Of a stretch of DNA of 64,000 bases, positions 31,690 to 43,345 are shown piece by piece; within the stretch, counting starts at the first letter, position 1, and the number at the start of each line of letters is the position of its first letter. Origin of the DNA: Blastobasis lacticolella. Lineage: Eukaryota > Arthropoda > Insecta > Lepidoptera > Blastobasidae. The DNA lies in assembly GCA_905147135.1 (NCBI GenBank), contig LR990060.1, forward strand, positions 2,806,001-2,870,000, read 5' to 3'. The notes below the pieces were generated by a model. The model searched no databases. It was not told the DNA's origin and was given only the letters and a program-made list of their open reading frames with translations. A program made the position numbers and the translations under genes.

Positions 31690-31775
31690 CCGAATCATCA
31701 TCTTAGCGATAATGTTCCGGTTGTGCTCTCGCGTATGAGGGCCCGGGATCCGCCATGACCATGATCCAGAACCTA
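31690..31775 (-). mobile_element. SINE-Ser, left half of a split copy
   Basis: 'gttgtgctctcgcgtatgag', 'ccgccatgaccatgatccag' follow consensus and stop where a LINE begins. The rest resumes at 32336. Confidence 0.65.
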
Positions 31776-32335
31776 ACCGAGTAACCTATTATTAAATCTT
31801 CCTCTTCACCGTACTTGTTTTATTTCTAATTCTTTTGTACTGAGGGCTGTAAGGCTCTGGAATGAACTCCCTCCCGATCTTAGATTGCTCTCCAGCAAAT
31901 ACTTATTTAAGAAAGCTGTTCGTGAGTATTACCTCAATGATCTTTAGTGTTGGGGCTCACGAGTTTGTCTCCGATCTCCCCCATGTTTGACTGAGCTTCT
32001 GGTTTTGTCTCTCCTTTACTTGTGCAGTATATGTATGGTTATCTATTCTTGCTATATTACCCACTCACTCACGTTTATTTCTAGCTTTATTATATTTATA
32101 TTACTTATTTTCAGTTATCTATCTATTTATCTGTACTGTTATCTCTGGTTCGGCTATAATTGCATGAACGGTTCCCCTCCTCCATCTTGTTTAGTAGCTT
32201 CTCTTGCACCGCCTTACTTTTTTTTTACCCTTTATCTGCTGGTTGACTGGTAGATAAGGCTATTTTAGCTTTAAGTCCGCCTTTGTACTATTTTGTGCAT
32301 GAAGATTTAATAAATATATAAATAAATAAATTTGG
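31776..32335 (+). mobile_element. LINE 3' end inserted into SINE-Ser
   Basis: Plus-strand motif LRAVRLWNELPPDLRLL followed by FKKAVREYYLNDL (31840-31948) is the C-terminus of a CR1/L2-like RT. A ~380-bp 3' UTR follows, ending in 'aaatatataaataaataaa'. SINE-Ser text breaks off before it and resumes after it. Confidence 0.65.
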
Positions 32336-32568
32336 CTAATCAGATAATTACAGTGGAGCGGCTGCCATCTGACCTCCGTGACCCTGCTACCAGGGGAACC
32401 TTTCATCACGTTGTTTTCCCTCACCGTAAGAGAAGAGCATAAGTTAGCATTCAACTAATGTACATAACTCAGGAAAGAGTGTACCAATGGCACATGGCCG
32501 CAGTGGGATTCGAAATTGGTAGCTGTCGCTTACAAGTCGGATACCTTAACCTCTCGGCCTCCGAGGCT
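32336..32568 (-). mobile_element. SINE-Ser, right half with tRNA-like head
   Basis: 'atcagataattacagtggag', 'ccatctgacctccgtgaccc', '(g)cacatggccgcagtggga' and 'gataccttaacctctcggcc' follow consensus to the head. Confidence 0.7.
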
Positions 32569-32782
32569 ATCGTAAGCACCGAGTACTGGTCGAATAAAAT
32601 GGAAGTTAGTCCACCGACTCGATAAAACGAAGCATCCCATCACTAAACGCTCGCGTGCGAGCCTGAGCCGTGATGGGTGTATTTTGCACTCAACATGCTG
32701 CGTTCAACTAATTGGAATGTTTTGTGACGTCATTCGGGTGAACCTCGACGCAATAAGAGTTGGAACGTTTTTGGGCGCGATC

Positions 32783-33225
32783 TTATTTATTTATTTATTT
32801 AACAATTTATTGCACACAATATAAAGTATACAGAAATTACAAAATTAAAGACGACACAACAGGCACTACTTATTTCTAAGAAGAAATCTCTTCCAGCAGG
32901 CCTATAGAAGAGAGACATTTAGATTATAGGGGATGAGACGTGCGCAATAGTTTAATATATACATATTTAATAAACTACATAAATAATTATAAATAAGATA
33001 CTAAATACACACAATAGTATATATATAAATACACATACATATATACATAATAAAATATATACAGGTATTGTAGAACATTCAGGCACATAAGGAAAGATAA
33101 TGTTCCTTTACACGCTTTTTAAAGATTGCTATAGATTGACAATCGCGCACTTCGTGCGGAAGAGAATTCCACAGTCTTGCGGCATGTACAGTGAAGGAGT
33201 AGGAGTAGAAGTCGGATCTTACTTA
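32783..33225 (-). mobile_element. LINE 3' end with RT C-terminus
   Basis: Minus-strand translation at about 33070-33215 gives SFTVHAARLWNSLPHEVRDC then IAIFKKRVKEHYLS, a CR1/L2-type C-terminus. A 3' UTR ('aggcctgctggaagagattt') follows and it ends in (AAAT)n at 32783. This is the longest copy of the family also seen at 16427, 21704 and 51765. Confidence 0.7.
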
Positions 33226-33299
33226 GGCAATGGGGTTGGGGTTCGGTTTGGGGCTGGGTTATACGGGTTGTTATTATAGTAACAAGAGTAATGTACCTT

Positions 33300-33594
33300 C
33301 AGGCTGCTCCAATGATTAACCAAAACCTAAGGCTTGCCCTAAGGATTGCCAGGCTAAAGTGGTAGTGGGCAGGGCACATAGCTCGAAGAACAGAAACCCG
33401 ATAAGGCAGTAAAGTTCTCGAGTGGCGACCACGTACCGGAAGACGCAGCATGGGTAGGCCTCTTGCAAGTTGGATCGACGACCTGGTAAAGATCGCAGGT
33501 ACCAGCTGGATGCGGAAGGTACAGGGCCAGCCTTTGTGGAGATCTCTGGGAGAGGCCTATGCCCAGCAGTGGGAGTCTTTCGGCTGATATGATG
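33300..33594 (+). mobile_element. RTE-type LINE 3' end, best copy
   Basis: Plus strand: 'cgtaccggaagacgcagcat', 'agatcgcaggtaccagctgg' and 'ggagaggcctatgcccagca' carry the 'W..D.L.K.AG..W', 'WR.SLGEAYAQQW' region to a stop and a short TGATATGATG end. Longer than copies at 1551 and 2299. Confidence 0.75.
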
Positions 33595-33654
33595 GGCTAC
33601 TCCAATAAGGCGCACTAAATGTTTACGTGTGGAAAATACATTAATCAACAAGTA

Positions 33655-33781
33655 TATATAGGTCTCTTTAGAGGCGGGCAACGCATTGGTAGCGCCCCTG
33701 GTGTTGCCGATATCCATAGGCGACGGTGACAACGCATCAGGTGGTCCGCTTGCCTGTTTGTCTGCCGTATAGCATAAAAAA
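33655..33781 (+). mobile_element. LINE 3' scrap (family of 54880)
   Basis: 'gaggcgggcaacgcattggt', 'ggtgttgccgatatccata' and 'cgcttgcctgtttgtctgcc'. No coding value. Confidence 0.6.
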
Positions 33782-34585
33782 ACGTACTCGCCGTCAGAGG
33801 TTATGTGGGACTCGTCTATAATTATAAATTCAGTCCTACTCACTAAAAACCACCACGTGTACTTGCATTTTCTGTCTCAAGGAGATCACGAGACATGTTA
33901 CGGTACTTGCCAAGCGCACCAATAAACTCCATACAAACGTAGTTTGATCATATTTTCAATATTACGCTATCAAAGCCAAAGAAATTTTGTAGACGTGATC
34001 CAGAACCAATATCTATGCTTGTAGTGTGTCAGATTTTGGTTAAAATATATCGTTTCAAAGTTGCACAGGATTTAAAATTTGTATGGAAATATTAATCTTG
34101 TCACCGTTAGAGTTGGAAATAAATAGATAAGACGCTAGTACTCGTCCATCTCGATTTCTAGAAACTAAGGTAGAGTCCTTTTTTTTCTTTATTAGGGGAA
34201 TTCTTCGAAAGATACCACGTCACCCGGGGGAATGACGGTGGACATGTGGGATTGCCCGAAAGGACCCTACCCACTAAAACCCCTCTATGTATCCACAGCC
34301 GCTTTTTATCGGAACACCATAGGACCTCATAAATAGTTTTCGCTATGGTGTTCCAGCACGATCTGCAATAAATAAGCAAATGTTTACCTATTTTAGTGAG
34401 TCCATTACACTTTAGTCGGTTACTTAATTTCCATTGAGAAACACTCAACTATATAGCATTAAATTGAGATCAATCATCATTAAATCGAAGCTGTGGATTT
34501 TAATCCCTAAACTGGTTGTAACTGGTTCAGATTGAGGTTCACTATTGCATTATTTTGTGGGTAAGTAGTCATACTGAATGTGTAA
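33782..34585. other. No recognised gene
   Basis: 34180-34400 has a minus-strand frame (WCSDKKRLWIHRGVLVG) that may be a repeat scrap; class not recognised. The remainder is AT-rich. Confidence 0.4.
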
Positions 34586-34587
34586 GC

Positions 34588-34632
34588 GTCGGTGGCCGAG
34601 TGGTTAAGGTATCCCACTCGTAAGCGAGAGGT
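34588..34632 (+). mobile_element. SINE-Ser head only
   Basis: 'gtcggtggccgagtggttaa' then 'cactcgtaagcgagaggt' match the tRNA-like head and stop at an 8-T run. Not a tRNA gene: no acceptor stem closes it. Confidence 0.65.
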
Positions 34633-34769
34633 TTTTTTTCTTCTACACAGCTACAAACGGGAAGACAGCTCACCTGATGGTAAATGGTTACTGTTACCCA
34701 TAACATCTACGGTTGCAGGCAACAAAACTGCTTCTGCGGTTCTCCGCAGGTGCGTTGTCACTGTGAGGA

Positions 34770-34960
34770 CTGATGAATCACCTCATGCCTGTAATTGCGC
34801 TGGCTTTATCCTTTAAACCGGAAGCATTGTTGATTGGCAGCAGAAATAGATAAGGCGGAGTCAGGAGGACCCAGGCACACTCCTCAGGCTTGACAGAGTC
34901 CTACCACCTGATAAGAGCGTTGGTGTTCCACTTATGTGCATAACTCAGAAAATAATAATG
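34770..34960. repeat. Dispersed repeat (partner 56078-56228) plus SINE-Ser scrap
   Basis: 'gcagaaatagataaggcgga' and 'tcctcaggcttgacagagtc' are the reverse complement of text at 56095-56150. 34914-34960 ('atgtgcataactcagaaaa') is a minus SINE-Ser scrap. Confidence 0.55.
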
Positions 34961-35109
34961 GCTATTTTTGAGCGTGGTGCTACTTGGGGAGGGCTATTCG
35001 AATAGTCATAGTCATTATTTGTAACTTTTTGTTTTCATTTCTTTGACGTTAATTTATAACTACCCTCATTGACTACCCACATTTTGAACTAAGCATTATT
35101 GTGAATTAC

Positions 35110-35370
35110 ATTGTCGCCAGTATTTTTATTTTATTTTATTATTTGTCTAGCCAGGCATTTGACCGCCACCTGACCTGGTGGTAAGTGACGATGCGGCCGA
35201 TGATGGAGCATGCCTGTCTAGGAACAGCCTATTCGCTCTGGCCTTGAAGGCATCCAGCTTATATTGATCAGGGAACACACTCGCAGGCAACGCGTTCCAC
35301 TCCTTAGCCATACGCATTATAAAAGTCGAGCCAAAGCGGCTCGTGCGGATAGCTGATGGTTGTATTCTTA
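35110..35370 (-). mobile_element. Jockey-like LINE C-terminus
   Basis: Minus translation: TSRFGSTFIMRMAKEWNALP, then VFPDQYKLDAFKARANRLFL. 'R....W N.LP..VFP..Y.L..FK..NR' is characteristic of jockey-group RT C-termini in insects. Its 3' UTR follows to (TTTTA)n at about 35122. Confidence 0.7.
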
Positions 35371-35395
35371 TTTTATCGTAAATGTAACTTAGATA

Positions 35396-35482
35396 AAGGT
35401 CAGTACATGGCGGCACTGAGGATCGAACTCGGTACGTCTTGCTTACGAATCGGACCCGCTAACCATTAGGCCACCGACGCTC
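35396..35482 (-). mobile_element. SINE-Ser head
   Basis: 'acatggcggcactgaggatc', 'cttgcttacgaatcggaccc' and 'gctaaccattaggccaccga': tRNA-like head on the minus strand. Confidence 0.65.
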
Positions 35483-38165
35483 GATCCATAATTAAATTGT
35501 GGATTATTAAATTAACCTTATTGATTAATTAACCTCAATGATTCAGAGTAACCGGAATCAAGAACGAATAAAATACGTAATATCTACTTTTAATTGGGAA
35601 GTAAATCAAATAAAGGCGTGACTGAGATACCGAGTTTCGAGCCGAAATCACGGGAAGATTTATTTGGTTCTTCCCAATTTATTACGCTGGCCACATCTCC
35701 AGTGAGCCAAGGATTTAATTAAATTATGGATGTTAGAAAGATTCTATTGTTTTTGGGTTAACGTTTAAAAAAGAATAAATATAAGAAGTATAAGATGTAA
35801 AAAAGAAGAAGGAAGAGATAGGGATCAAGGATTATTACAACAAAATTAGCAATAGTATCGAACGTTCGAGCGTCGGTATCCTAATGGTTAAGGGGTCCGA
35901 CTCGTACCCCATAGTACCACTAAGGCCGGATACAACCAACTTATTTATTCCATGTTTAACGCCTACGCTAAGATTAAAATGTCAATACGCTTTAGAAAAT
36001 TATCATCTTAATCTGAGAATAAGTGTTAATCCCAGAATAAAACTATGGTCGAATCCAGCCCATGTCATAGAAGGCTAATGACCCACAGATCTCCGTTGGG
36101 CCAAAAAATCAGCCAATCAAAAGGATCAGTCAAAAATCAATCAATCGTGACTAATTGTACACGAATTTCTTTTTCTATCTACTATGTGACCATTTAGGCA
36201 CTTGCCATTAGGTGGCCCGCTTGCTGGCGTTACCCTTCCTCTAAAAATTGAACCCTATTACAGTCCTACAAACTAATCTGTCCCGGTGGCCAACGCTGGA
36301 ACTAAGTGTGGCCATTTTGGAATGTCATGCCAATTCCAACCGCGATCGCTGTCCCCGCAAACTGTCAATCTGTAAAATGTAATTTTTTTAAATAGAGAAA
36401 AGTCAGCTATTTGACTGCCATCTCATCTGATGTTAAGTGCAGATGCTGTAATGTTGCAGTAATATCAATTTCATCTAAGTTACATGGCTTTAAGCGGTAC
36501 TACAAACATTTGCTAAATATATAGCTATCCTGTAGACCAGCGCCACTCTTCAAAGGCACTCAAATTGTTGAAGCTGATTAAATTATATAAGAGGGGTCTG
36601 CTTACAAGAAACATGTGTAATTTATTTCTCGATCGTAATAACAGCAATAGGACAAGTACGAAACGTTGTAAGTCGATTATAATGCTAATACTAAAGTATA
36701 ACAACGAATAAGTACTAAAAACCTTCGTATAAGCGTAAGTTTGTCCCAAGATTTACGTATCACATGTAAGGACGCCTTGTGTTCAACAACTGGACTCTTA
36801 ATTGCCAAAACACGTTCCTTTATCTCGGTATTCCTGCAGGCGTTGCAAAGTATACCGCCGTCGGGCAGGTTGCATCGACGGAGGTTTGAGCGGGGTTAAG
36901 TGATCTGGGTTTAGTTTTAAAATTCCAATTTTTGTTTTGTGTGACGTTGTTTTCTGTTACGTCTCCCTTCCGTAGGGATTGATACATACATATTGTAATT
37001 GTTTTCGCTAAATCACTATACGTACTCTTCATTTAAAGCCTTACACAGCCATTAACAAAAATAAAAATAAAAATGTTTATTTTCGTTCCTCATTGGATTG
37101 ATAAGTCTCCTTGTAAAATAAATATACCTGTGTTAGGACACTTCATAAGTATTATTTTGAATAGTAAAATATCGTTGTTTTCAAAAAAGAATTCCGTTAT
37201 CTATACAGCTAATATTCATGTGATGGCCGTGTGGTGAAAAGTTGACTAGAGTGTAGCACCAACTCCATCCATTGATGAAGAGGACCTGATAAAAAGTCAT
37301 GAAAAGCCATCTGTCAACAGGAAGATCAAGAGCAGGCGAGGTGCGCTTGGGCCAATGAAATGGTGCCTTTTGGTGAAATAGATAAGTTATTTTCTTATTA
37401 GGGCCCCACAACTCTCCAAAATAGATCATAAATTTCAAACGGACCAATAAAATAAACACGTGACAGCTGATTTATAATGGTAATATAACCTTTTAGTTTT
37501 TGTAATAATAAGTAAGTATAAAAATAATTGAAATACCAAATGAAATCAAAAGAGAAAATATCCGAAAAACTACTTAATTAGTAGTTCGCTACAAAAAACA
37601 ATCTCGCATAAAGTAAGTACGAAATCTAAACATCGACAAATTTGATAAATTATCTCATTCAAAGTCATCAAAAATTTTGTACTTAATTACATAATTAGTG
37701 ATTGAACCTCGTGTAACCAGGCCTAACCGCTTAATTCCAGGCACAACCGAGCATTTAATCTGACTAATCAAAGAAAAAGAAGCATTCGTTACGGACCCAG
37801 TCGCAAATCACGTTATCAGAAACTCATATATTTAACTTTCAAGTTAGGCAGTTCCGTGAAAAAAAGAAAAAAGTTTATTTTTTGGGTTTTGACTTGAATA
37901 ATTGGGCTGCTCAATAATATATGAAAGTAATTGCCACTGAAGTATAGGCTTTCAAATATAATTTGATGGTAGGGAATTTATGTGCGTAATTATGCACGTT
38001 GCTTAGTGTTTTTAAATGTTTATTTTTTGTGTGTGCAATACTTGAAACTTTTTAGATTTATTGCTTGGTATGATTGGGAAGTATTTTTTTTAAACATTAC
38101 ATACGTAATTGCAATGTTTTAATAGCTAGAAAAACAAATGTAACTTATAAAAAAGTTATCTTCGC
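35483..38165. other. Mostly unrecognised AT-rich DNA
   Basis: A SINE-Ser head scrap ('cctaatggttaaggggtccg') lies at 35869-35912 (+). 36395-36445 matches the 35110 LINE 3' family ('gactgccatctcatctgatg'). Otherwise no motif. Frames of up to 92 codons (37181-37459, -) show no family. Confidence 0.5.
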
Positions 38166-38169
38166 GTTA

Positions 38170-38390
38170 TTGTCATAGCGGGGTATCCCGTTCGAATTGG
38201 AGCCGCCCGACTGGGGAAGTATCTCCACCTTACAGAATACCGCAGCTAAACAATACTCTTTTAAATAGTATTGTGTTTCTGCCGGTGGGTAAGGTTTCAA
38301 GTGCTCCATGGGGTGGGGATTTGGGGAACCGTGGCTTTGGCAGTGGAGGAGCATTTGCCTTTTTGCTGCCAGAGCAACGTGTTATAGAGT
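38170..38390 (+). mobile_element. Dispersed repeat (family of 15957)
   Basis: 'gcggggtatcccgttcgaat' through 'gctgccagagcaacgtgtta', same order as 15957-16175. Confidence 0.65.
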
Positions 38391-38979
38391 GGTTGATATT
38401 AAGCGTAAACGTACGTTATTTTCAGTAAGCAAAAAATTCTAATTGTAGAAGAAATAAATTTTTACCTAATCTTTGCCACAGCTTTACCGTGTGGTGTCTG
38501 ACAGAGTTGTATCAAAAACTGTTCGATTTCAATAAAATATATAAAGCTTGACCGCGACAGAGGTGACCAGTCGCAATGGTGGCGCTAGTTTTGCGTTTTA
38601 TGTAGCAACACCGAATGTCACCAACAATGGGACATGGATAAGAAGGAACGTGACGGAAAAAGAAATTAACATGTCCCGATTGTGAAATAAGAATAATGAC
38701 GTTTCGGTAAAAGACCTAGCGCCCTCCTTCATGGAATTATGATTCTTGTCAAATGTATCAACATTTGACGTAGTAGACGTTGACACCTAAGTTAGACAGT
38801 ATAAATCAACTAATTTTAAATGGTGCAGAATAATTAAGGAGGCTTATTAAGGTTATAGAATACTCAATAGCGTCGAGTTATATTTCCTCTATATAGTTTA
38901 TTATTGCCAGTAAAATTAATTTAGTGTACTAGTTTTTCCGTAATGTGTCAAAGTAACCTGAAGTCGTGGTACCCTATAA
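38391..38979. other. No recognised gene
   Basis: No motif, no long frame, no repeat match noticed. Confidence 0.5.
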
Positions 38980-39235
38980 ATAAATAAATATATGCTTGGA
39001 CAATTCACACAGCGCCATCTAGCTCCAGAGTAAGCAAATCTTGTGTCATGGGTGCTAAATAACTGATAAACTACTTATATATCATTAAATACATACTTAT
39101 TTATACATAGGTATAACACCAAGACCCGTAACAGAATTTAAAATTCATCATTTCAATTTCTGCTCGGCCGGGAATCGAAACCGGGACCTCTGCGTGGCAG
39201 ACCGTCATGTTAAACAACTGAACCACTCAGGTCAT
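38980..39235 (-). mobile_element. SINE-Gly
   Basis: (AAAT)n tail, 'cttggacaattcacacagcg', 'caagacccgtaacagaattt', B box 'cgggaatcgaaaccgggacc', A box 'aactgaaccactcaggtca'. Confidence 0.75.
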
Positions 39236-40055
39236 AACAACGCATTTCGCATTTATAATATTACTAGGAATAATAGGTTGAGTAGAATTAACGCAGAATA
39301 AATTAGAAACGTTGCAGTTATTTTCTATATTTTAATTCTAGAAGATAGAGTAAATCAGAAGCTTGGAGAGCTTACTCCAGTAAGTATGTAAAAAGATATT
39401 ACAAAAAAGAAAAATTTTTTCTCAGAATGGTTGCACATGCACATCACATCACCGTCTTAGCTATTGTTGAACGAACCCTGCGCAGGAGTCGACAAAACTA
39501 CACCTTACCCTTTCCCACTTCAGCGTGCCCAACTATTTCCGTCTCACTTTTAAGTCGTCTATAGCGAAAAAGGATGCAGGCGTGAGCGTCGTTTTTTGAA
39601 ATTTGAATAAATTTACACTTTTAAAGGAAGGTTTTGAGTTTATAGAAGGTGTTTGAACCCGAGCCCGAGGTGAGTGATGCTCGGATAGGCTATCGGGGCT
39701 TTTTTCTATTTTTACATGACAGTTATTAACTTTAAAGATGCCTGGGAGCGGTATGGGCTCATGCTTTCGTTTTGTGAATTGTAGATTGAGGCTTTTAACA
39801 AATGCCTCTATGGTCCTTAGTATAGAGGTATTTTACCTGACAGTTATACATAACTATTAAGTATAACTTTTTTTCTTTTCTATGTCTATATTTTTTTTCG
39901 TCTCTCGTAGGTATCGTAATCAACTTCTACTTCTGTCCAGATTTGTTTTCGTACGTTTTATGAGCTGATAATTCCTCTTTAAGGACCTACTAATTAGCTT
40001 TGGAGACAATTCGGTTTGCACTAGTTTCGGCTGACATTTTATTGGAGATCATAGA
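39236..40055. other. No recognised gene
   Basis: AT-rich; no family motif. T-rich tracts at about 39870-39905. Confidence 0.5.
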
Positions 40056-40059
40056 CCAA

Positions 40060-40412
40060 GAGTCGTGGCCGAGAGGTTAAGATATCCGACTCGTAACCGA
40101 GAGGTACCAGGTTCGAATATTGCTGCGGCCATATAACAGTGACACTTCTCTGAGTTATCGACCAAGTTAGACTCTTTTCAGAGTTTTATACATTATTTTA
40201 ATACTAACCAATGATCTTATGGTGAGCGAAAACACCGTGATAAACCCTGCACATTCAGGCGACTGAATGTGTAACCATGATCCAATCTGGTCAGGTTAGA
40301 TCACGGAAGTCAGATGGCAGTCGCTCCACTGTAATAACCTGATCTGCCAAATCCTAGATCCTAGACCCCGGAAACTCATGCGCGAGAGCTCAACCGGGAC
40401 ATTAACAGTAAG
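40060..40412 (+). mobile_element. SINE-Ser, near full length
   Basis: The head 'agtcgtggccgagaggttaa' and 'gaggtaccaggttcgaatat' give A and B boxes of a tRNA-Ser/Leu-type promoter. The body 'gatcttatggtgagcgaaaa', 'atgatccaatctggtcaggt' and 'gcgcgagagctcaaccggga' follows. It is the most complete copy and the best one for defining this family. Confidence 0.8.
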
Positions 40413-40663
40413 GTACATAGACAAAGAATCACTGCGTTAAGGAAAATATTAAATATCCCGGTATTCTACCTTTTTCTGAAATAAAGTTATTACAAAGTTG
40501 CCAAGTTAAGTGCACGCATTTAAACCTTATGCAAATGGATACTAAACAGTAGCGCACGTAAGTAGCTGTAAGGGTTCTGTGGTGAAACCGGGCCCCCAAA
40601 CGTGTGTATACATAAAAATTTAAAGTATTTTAAAGTGTCTACAATTTCAATAAAACTCTCAGG

Positions 40664-40790
40664 CATTGGCGTATCTAGGGCTATTTTCCAGGGGGGGGCC
40701 TGACCCCAGCCAGCCAGACAGCCAGTGAGCACCACATCCTGGGGTAGGTGCCCATTCTGGGGTGCCCCCTCCCCCCCCTACACCTATGCT
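40664..40790. mobile_element. Short GC-rich MITE-like element
   Basis: 127 bp beginning 'cattggcgtatctagggcta' and ending 'cacctatgct'. Both edges carry a diverged ATnGGCGTA-type inverted repeat, and C- and G-runs fill the inside. Related pieces at 42070 and 57461. Confidence 0.45.
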
Positions 40791-41079
40791 ACCCGGGAAA
40801 ACAGTTATTCAATTAAATAATTTCAGACGCTTTCGCTAAATAGACGAAGAAATGTAGAGCTCGCTTCACTCGCTTATTCAGATATTAAAGTTATTTTTAT
40901 TATTAACACCCGAATTTATGAGACCTCACTGGGCTCGTCCATTTATTGACTTAAGCTACGACCAGGATTTCAGTTACTCATTAGCACCCCCCATAGTTGG
41001 GGGTATCAAAATGAGTTCAGTTGGTTGAGTATGTATGTATGTATGTTTAGGGAGTTTACTAAGAGCAGACCACATTAGG

Positions 41080-41202
41080 CTGTGGCCGTGGCCGTGTGGT
41101 ATCCGGCAGAGTAGAATAGCACCAACCCCTTACACTCTTTTTCGTGGGAGAGGCCCTTGGTCCTGCAGTGGACTTTTACGGGCTGTGATGATGATGATAA
41201 TG
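41080..41202 (+). mobile_element. SINE-X, internally deleted, with 13-bp target duplication
   Basis: 'agaccacattagg' at 41067-41079 recurs exactly at 41203-41215. The element keeps the 5' end ('atccggcagagtagaatagc') and 3' end ('gggctgtgatgatgatgat') but lacks about 130 bp from the middle. Confidence 0.8.
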
Positions 41203-41567
41203 AGACCACATTAGGTAGTATATTTTTTCCCTCTGTTATTAGACACAATAGTATTCAGAACAGTAGCCAGATCGCGACTACTCACTCATTCCTACGTGGT
41301 CCTTTTTTCGACATCGCGCTTCGGGCTAAGTGTGTTTATCTTTAGCTTCGGAGCTTTTAGAAACTAAACGACTATTTACATTTACACCCAACATTGCAAC
41401 GTGCAATACTTTCTTAGCTGTAAAGGTGGGAGCACAATATCCCTACTTTTTAACGTGGGTGTCTGACTGTGCTCCCGATGGACTGATTTTGATGCGGTCT
41501 TTCGGCATGGAAAATTCGATATTGCGATGCATGACGGTGGTTCCATTTATTTTTGATGACACATTCG
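41203..41567. other. No recognised gene
   Basis: 88-codon plus frame (41330-41596) runs into the SINE-X and is judged chance. Confidence 0.5.
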
Positions 41568-41578
41568 GTGTAGCCAAT

Positions 41579-41836
41579 CATCATCACAGCCCGTAACAGT
41601 CCACTGCAGGACTTAGGGCCTCTCCCACGAAAGGGGAGGTTATTGCCATAATTTCCACGCTTGGCAGGCGGGTTAGAGACCGCAGTGTTAAAATATAACA
41701 ATGAAAAATGCTGCTGCCCATTTTTCAGACTACGGAGACTTTTGTTCTTTTGCCTCGAAAACATTAGTCGCCTTGTACGACACCTATGAGCGTAACGGGT
41801 TGGTGCTATTCTACTCTGCCGGACACCACACGGCCT
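41579..41836 (-). mobile_element. SINE-X, complete, with 11-bp target duplication
   Basis: 'gtgtagccaat' at 41568-41578 recurs exactly at 41837-41847. 258 bp, minus orientation, ATGATG tail at the left edge. Confidence 0.8.
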
Positions 41837-41899
41837 GTGTAGCCAATATGATTTAAAAAATATTGAATTATTTATGGCGAAAATCAAAATTGAATACCT

Positions 41900-42010
41900 T
41901 TCGAATCTAGGCGAGCGATACAAAAGTAGTGCTCCTGGGCCCCATGGTCCCAACGTTTCCACCCCAAACGGCTTAAATACGAAGTCTTGACGCTGGACTG
42001 CCGTATTTCC
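41900..42010 (-). pseudogene. Reverse-transcriptase relic, C-terminal scrap
   Basis: Minus strand translates to QDFVFKPFGVETLGPWGPGA then LLLYRS, the same motif as at 9661-9880. It is ~110 bp only. Confidence 0.6.
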
Positions 42011-42069
42011 TCCGCTTGAGGTCCTCGAGATCTGTAAAGGTACTATAATTCTTTACTACTATAAACTCA

Positions 42070-42114
42070 GGGGCCAGGCCCCCCCTGGAAAATAGCCCTA
42101 AATACGCCAATGGC
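42070..42114. mobile_element. Fragment of the GC-rich MITE
   Basis: 'ccccccctggaaaatagccc' then 'aatacgccaatgg' match the end of 57461-57630 and, inverted, the start of 40664. Confidence 0.5.
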
Positions 42115-43009
42115 TACTAATCCTTCAAACCGGAACATAAAAACGCTTGTTTGATGCTTGGTAGGAAATCAGGCTTGACAGAACCACCGGTAAAGCATAA
42201 TGTGCACTAACCTTTAGATTAACACTCCTAAGGACTAAGTCAATAAGTCCTTAGGGAATAAAAGCAAAACCTTGAAACTGATGACATCCGAGTCTATTGG
42301 ACTTGACTCCTTGGTCCGTGAGAAAAGGGAAAAAAGGTTTTTTATGTAAGGTCTTACGCTTGAGCAGTCTCGAGCCAGACCGTCTGTAGACGACACAAGG
42401 TGAAAAATTGTTCTTTTTTTTATTGAACGCGTTGTATAGATGGCTCTGTAAAAACATTTAATAAAACTGAAAGTTTAATATTAATTTCATTTGGGTTACT
42501 GTTTATCATATAGCTGTTTATTAAGTTCGATAATTTGTTGCTGCGTCTGATTAGAATATTTTTTTTGTCCCACTAAGGTTGCAAATACGCTTAAGGCCTG
42601 CCTGATGGTAAGCAGTCACCGCAACCTATGGACGTTTGCAATACCGCACTGGGTGTCGGAAGTCTTATTCTCAAGACGACAGATTCTGTGGAGGTCCAGC
42701 CATGGACACGAATCCGGGAAGAAATTAAACTACTTGCGCGGTCTATGACAGCTGTCACCCGAAATGTATTTTTTTTTTTTCTAGATTTCAACGTGTTCTA
42801 TCTATCTCGTATATTTCGCAAACCGTTGCTGCAACTGCACATTCGTGGCGCAGTGTATCTGTTATAAAACCAATTTTAAAGGAAAAGTATGACACTGAAA
42901 TAATAAGACTACTCAAAAAGAATCAAAATAAAAAATTACCTGCGTCCCCCACCGACAAAGAGGTCATAATCATTCATTATTATTATATCATTCGGGCAGA
43001 ATTTGAAAT
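42115..43009. other. No recognised gene; LINE scrap at 42570-42660
   Basis: 42570-42655 ('gcctgcctgatggtaagcag') belongs to the dispersed family at 21020. No other motif. Confidence 0.5.
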
Positions 43010-43175
43010 GATGAATTTTAATTTCTTTTACGGGTCTGGGTGTTCTATAAGCATGTATTTAAAAGTATATAAGTAGTTTATCAGTTATCTAGCACCCATA
43101 ACACAAGCTTTGCTTACTTTGGGGCTAGATGGCGCTGTGTGAATTTGTCCACGATTATTTATTTAATTATTTATA
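43010..43175 (+). mobile_element. SINE-Gly, head missing
   Basis: 'tcgggcagaatttgaaatga', 'acgggtctgggtgttctat', 'tactttggggctagatggcg' and an ATTT tail. Plus orientation. Confidence 0.7.
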
Positions 43176-43204
43176 ATAAATAGAGATTTATTTAATTGAT
43201 GATG

Positions 43205-43345
43205 AGAGCATCACCATCATCATCGTCCTAGCGCTTGTTCTTCTCCACTTCGCCCGGTCTTTGTCTTCCTCGCGTCGTAGGCCGTTGGCTCTCGCATCCG
43301 ACTCAGCCATGTCAATCCATCGCTTCTTGGGTCGCTCTTTCCTGA
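43205..43345 (-). mobile_element. RTE-like LINE scrap
   Basis: Starts with 'catcaccatcatcatcgtcc' (a reversed GATGAT tail) and continues as a minus-oriented GC-richer stretch. Similar arrangement to RTE ends; coding not checked. Confidence 0.4.

Noticed and set aside
33316..33843. 175-codon minus frame
   Set aside because: Antisense shadow of the RTE and LINE ends lying on the plus strand.
34588..34632. tRNA gene
   Set aside because: Has a tRNA-like D-arm and anticodon region but runs into poly-T; no T-arm or acceptor stem. It is a SINE-Ser head.
41450..41962. 170-codon minus frame as a gene
   Set aside because: Composite of the RT relic, the SINE-X copy and flanking DNA.
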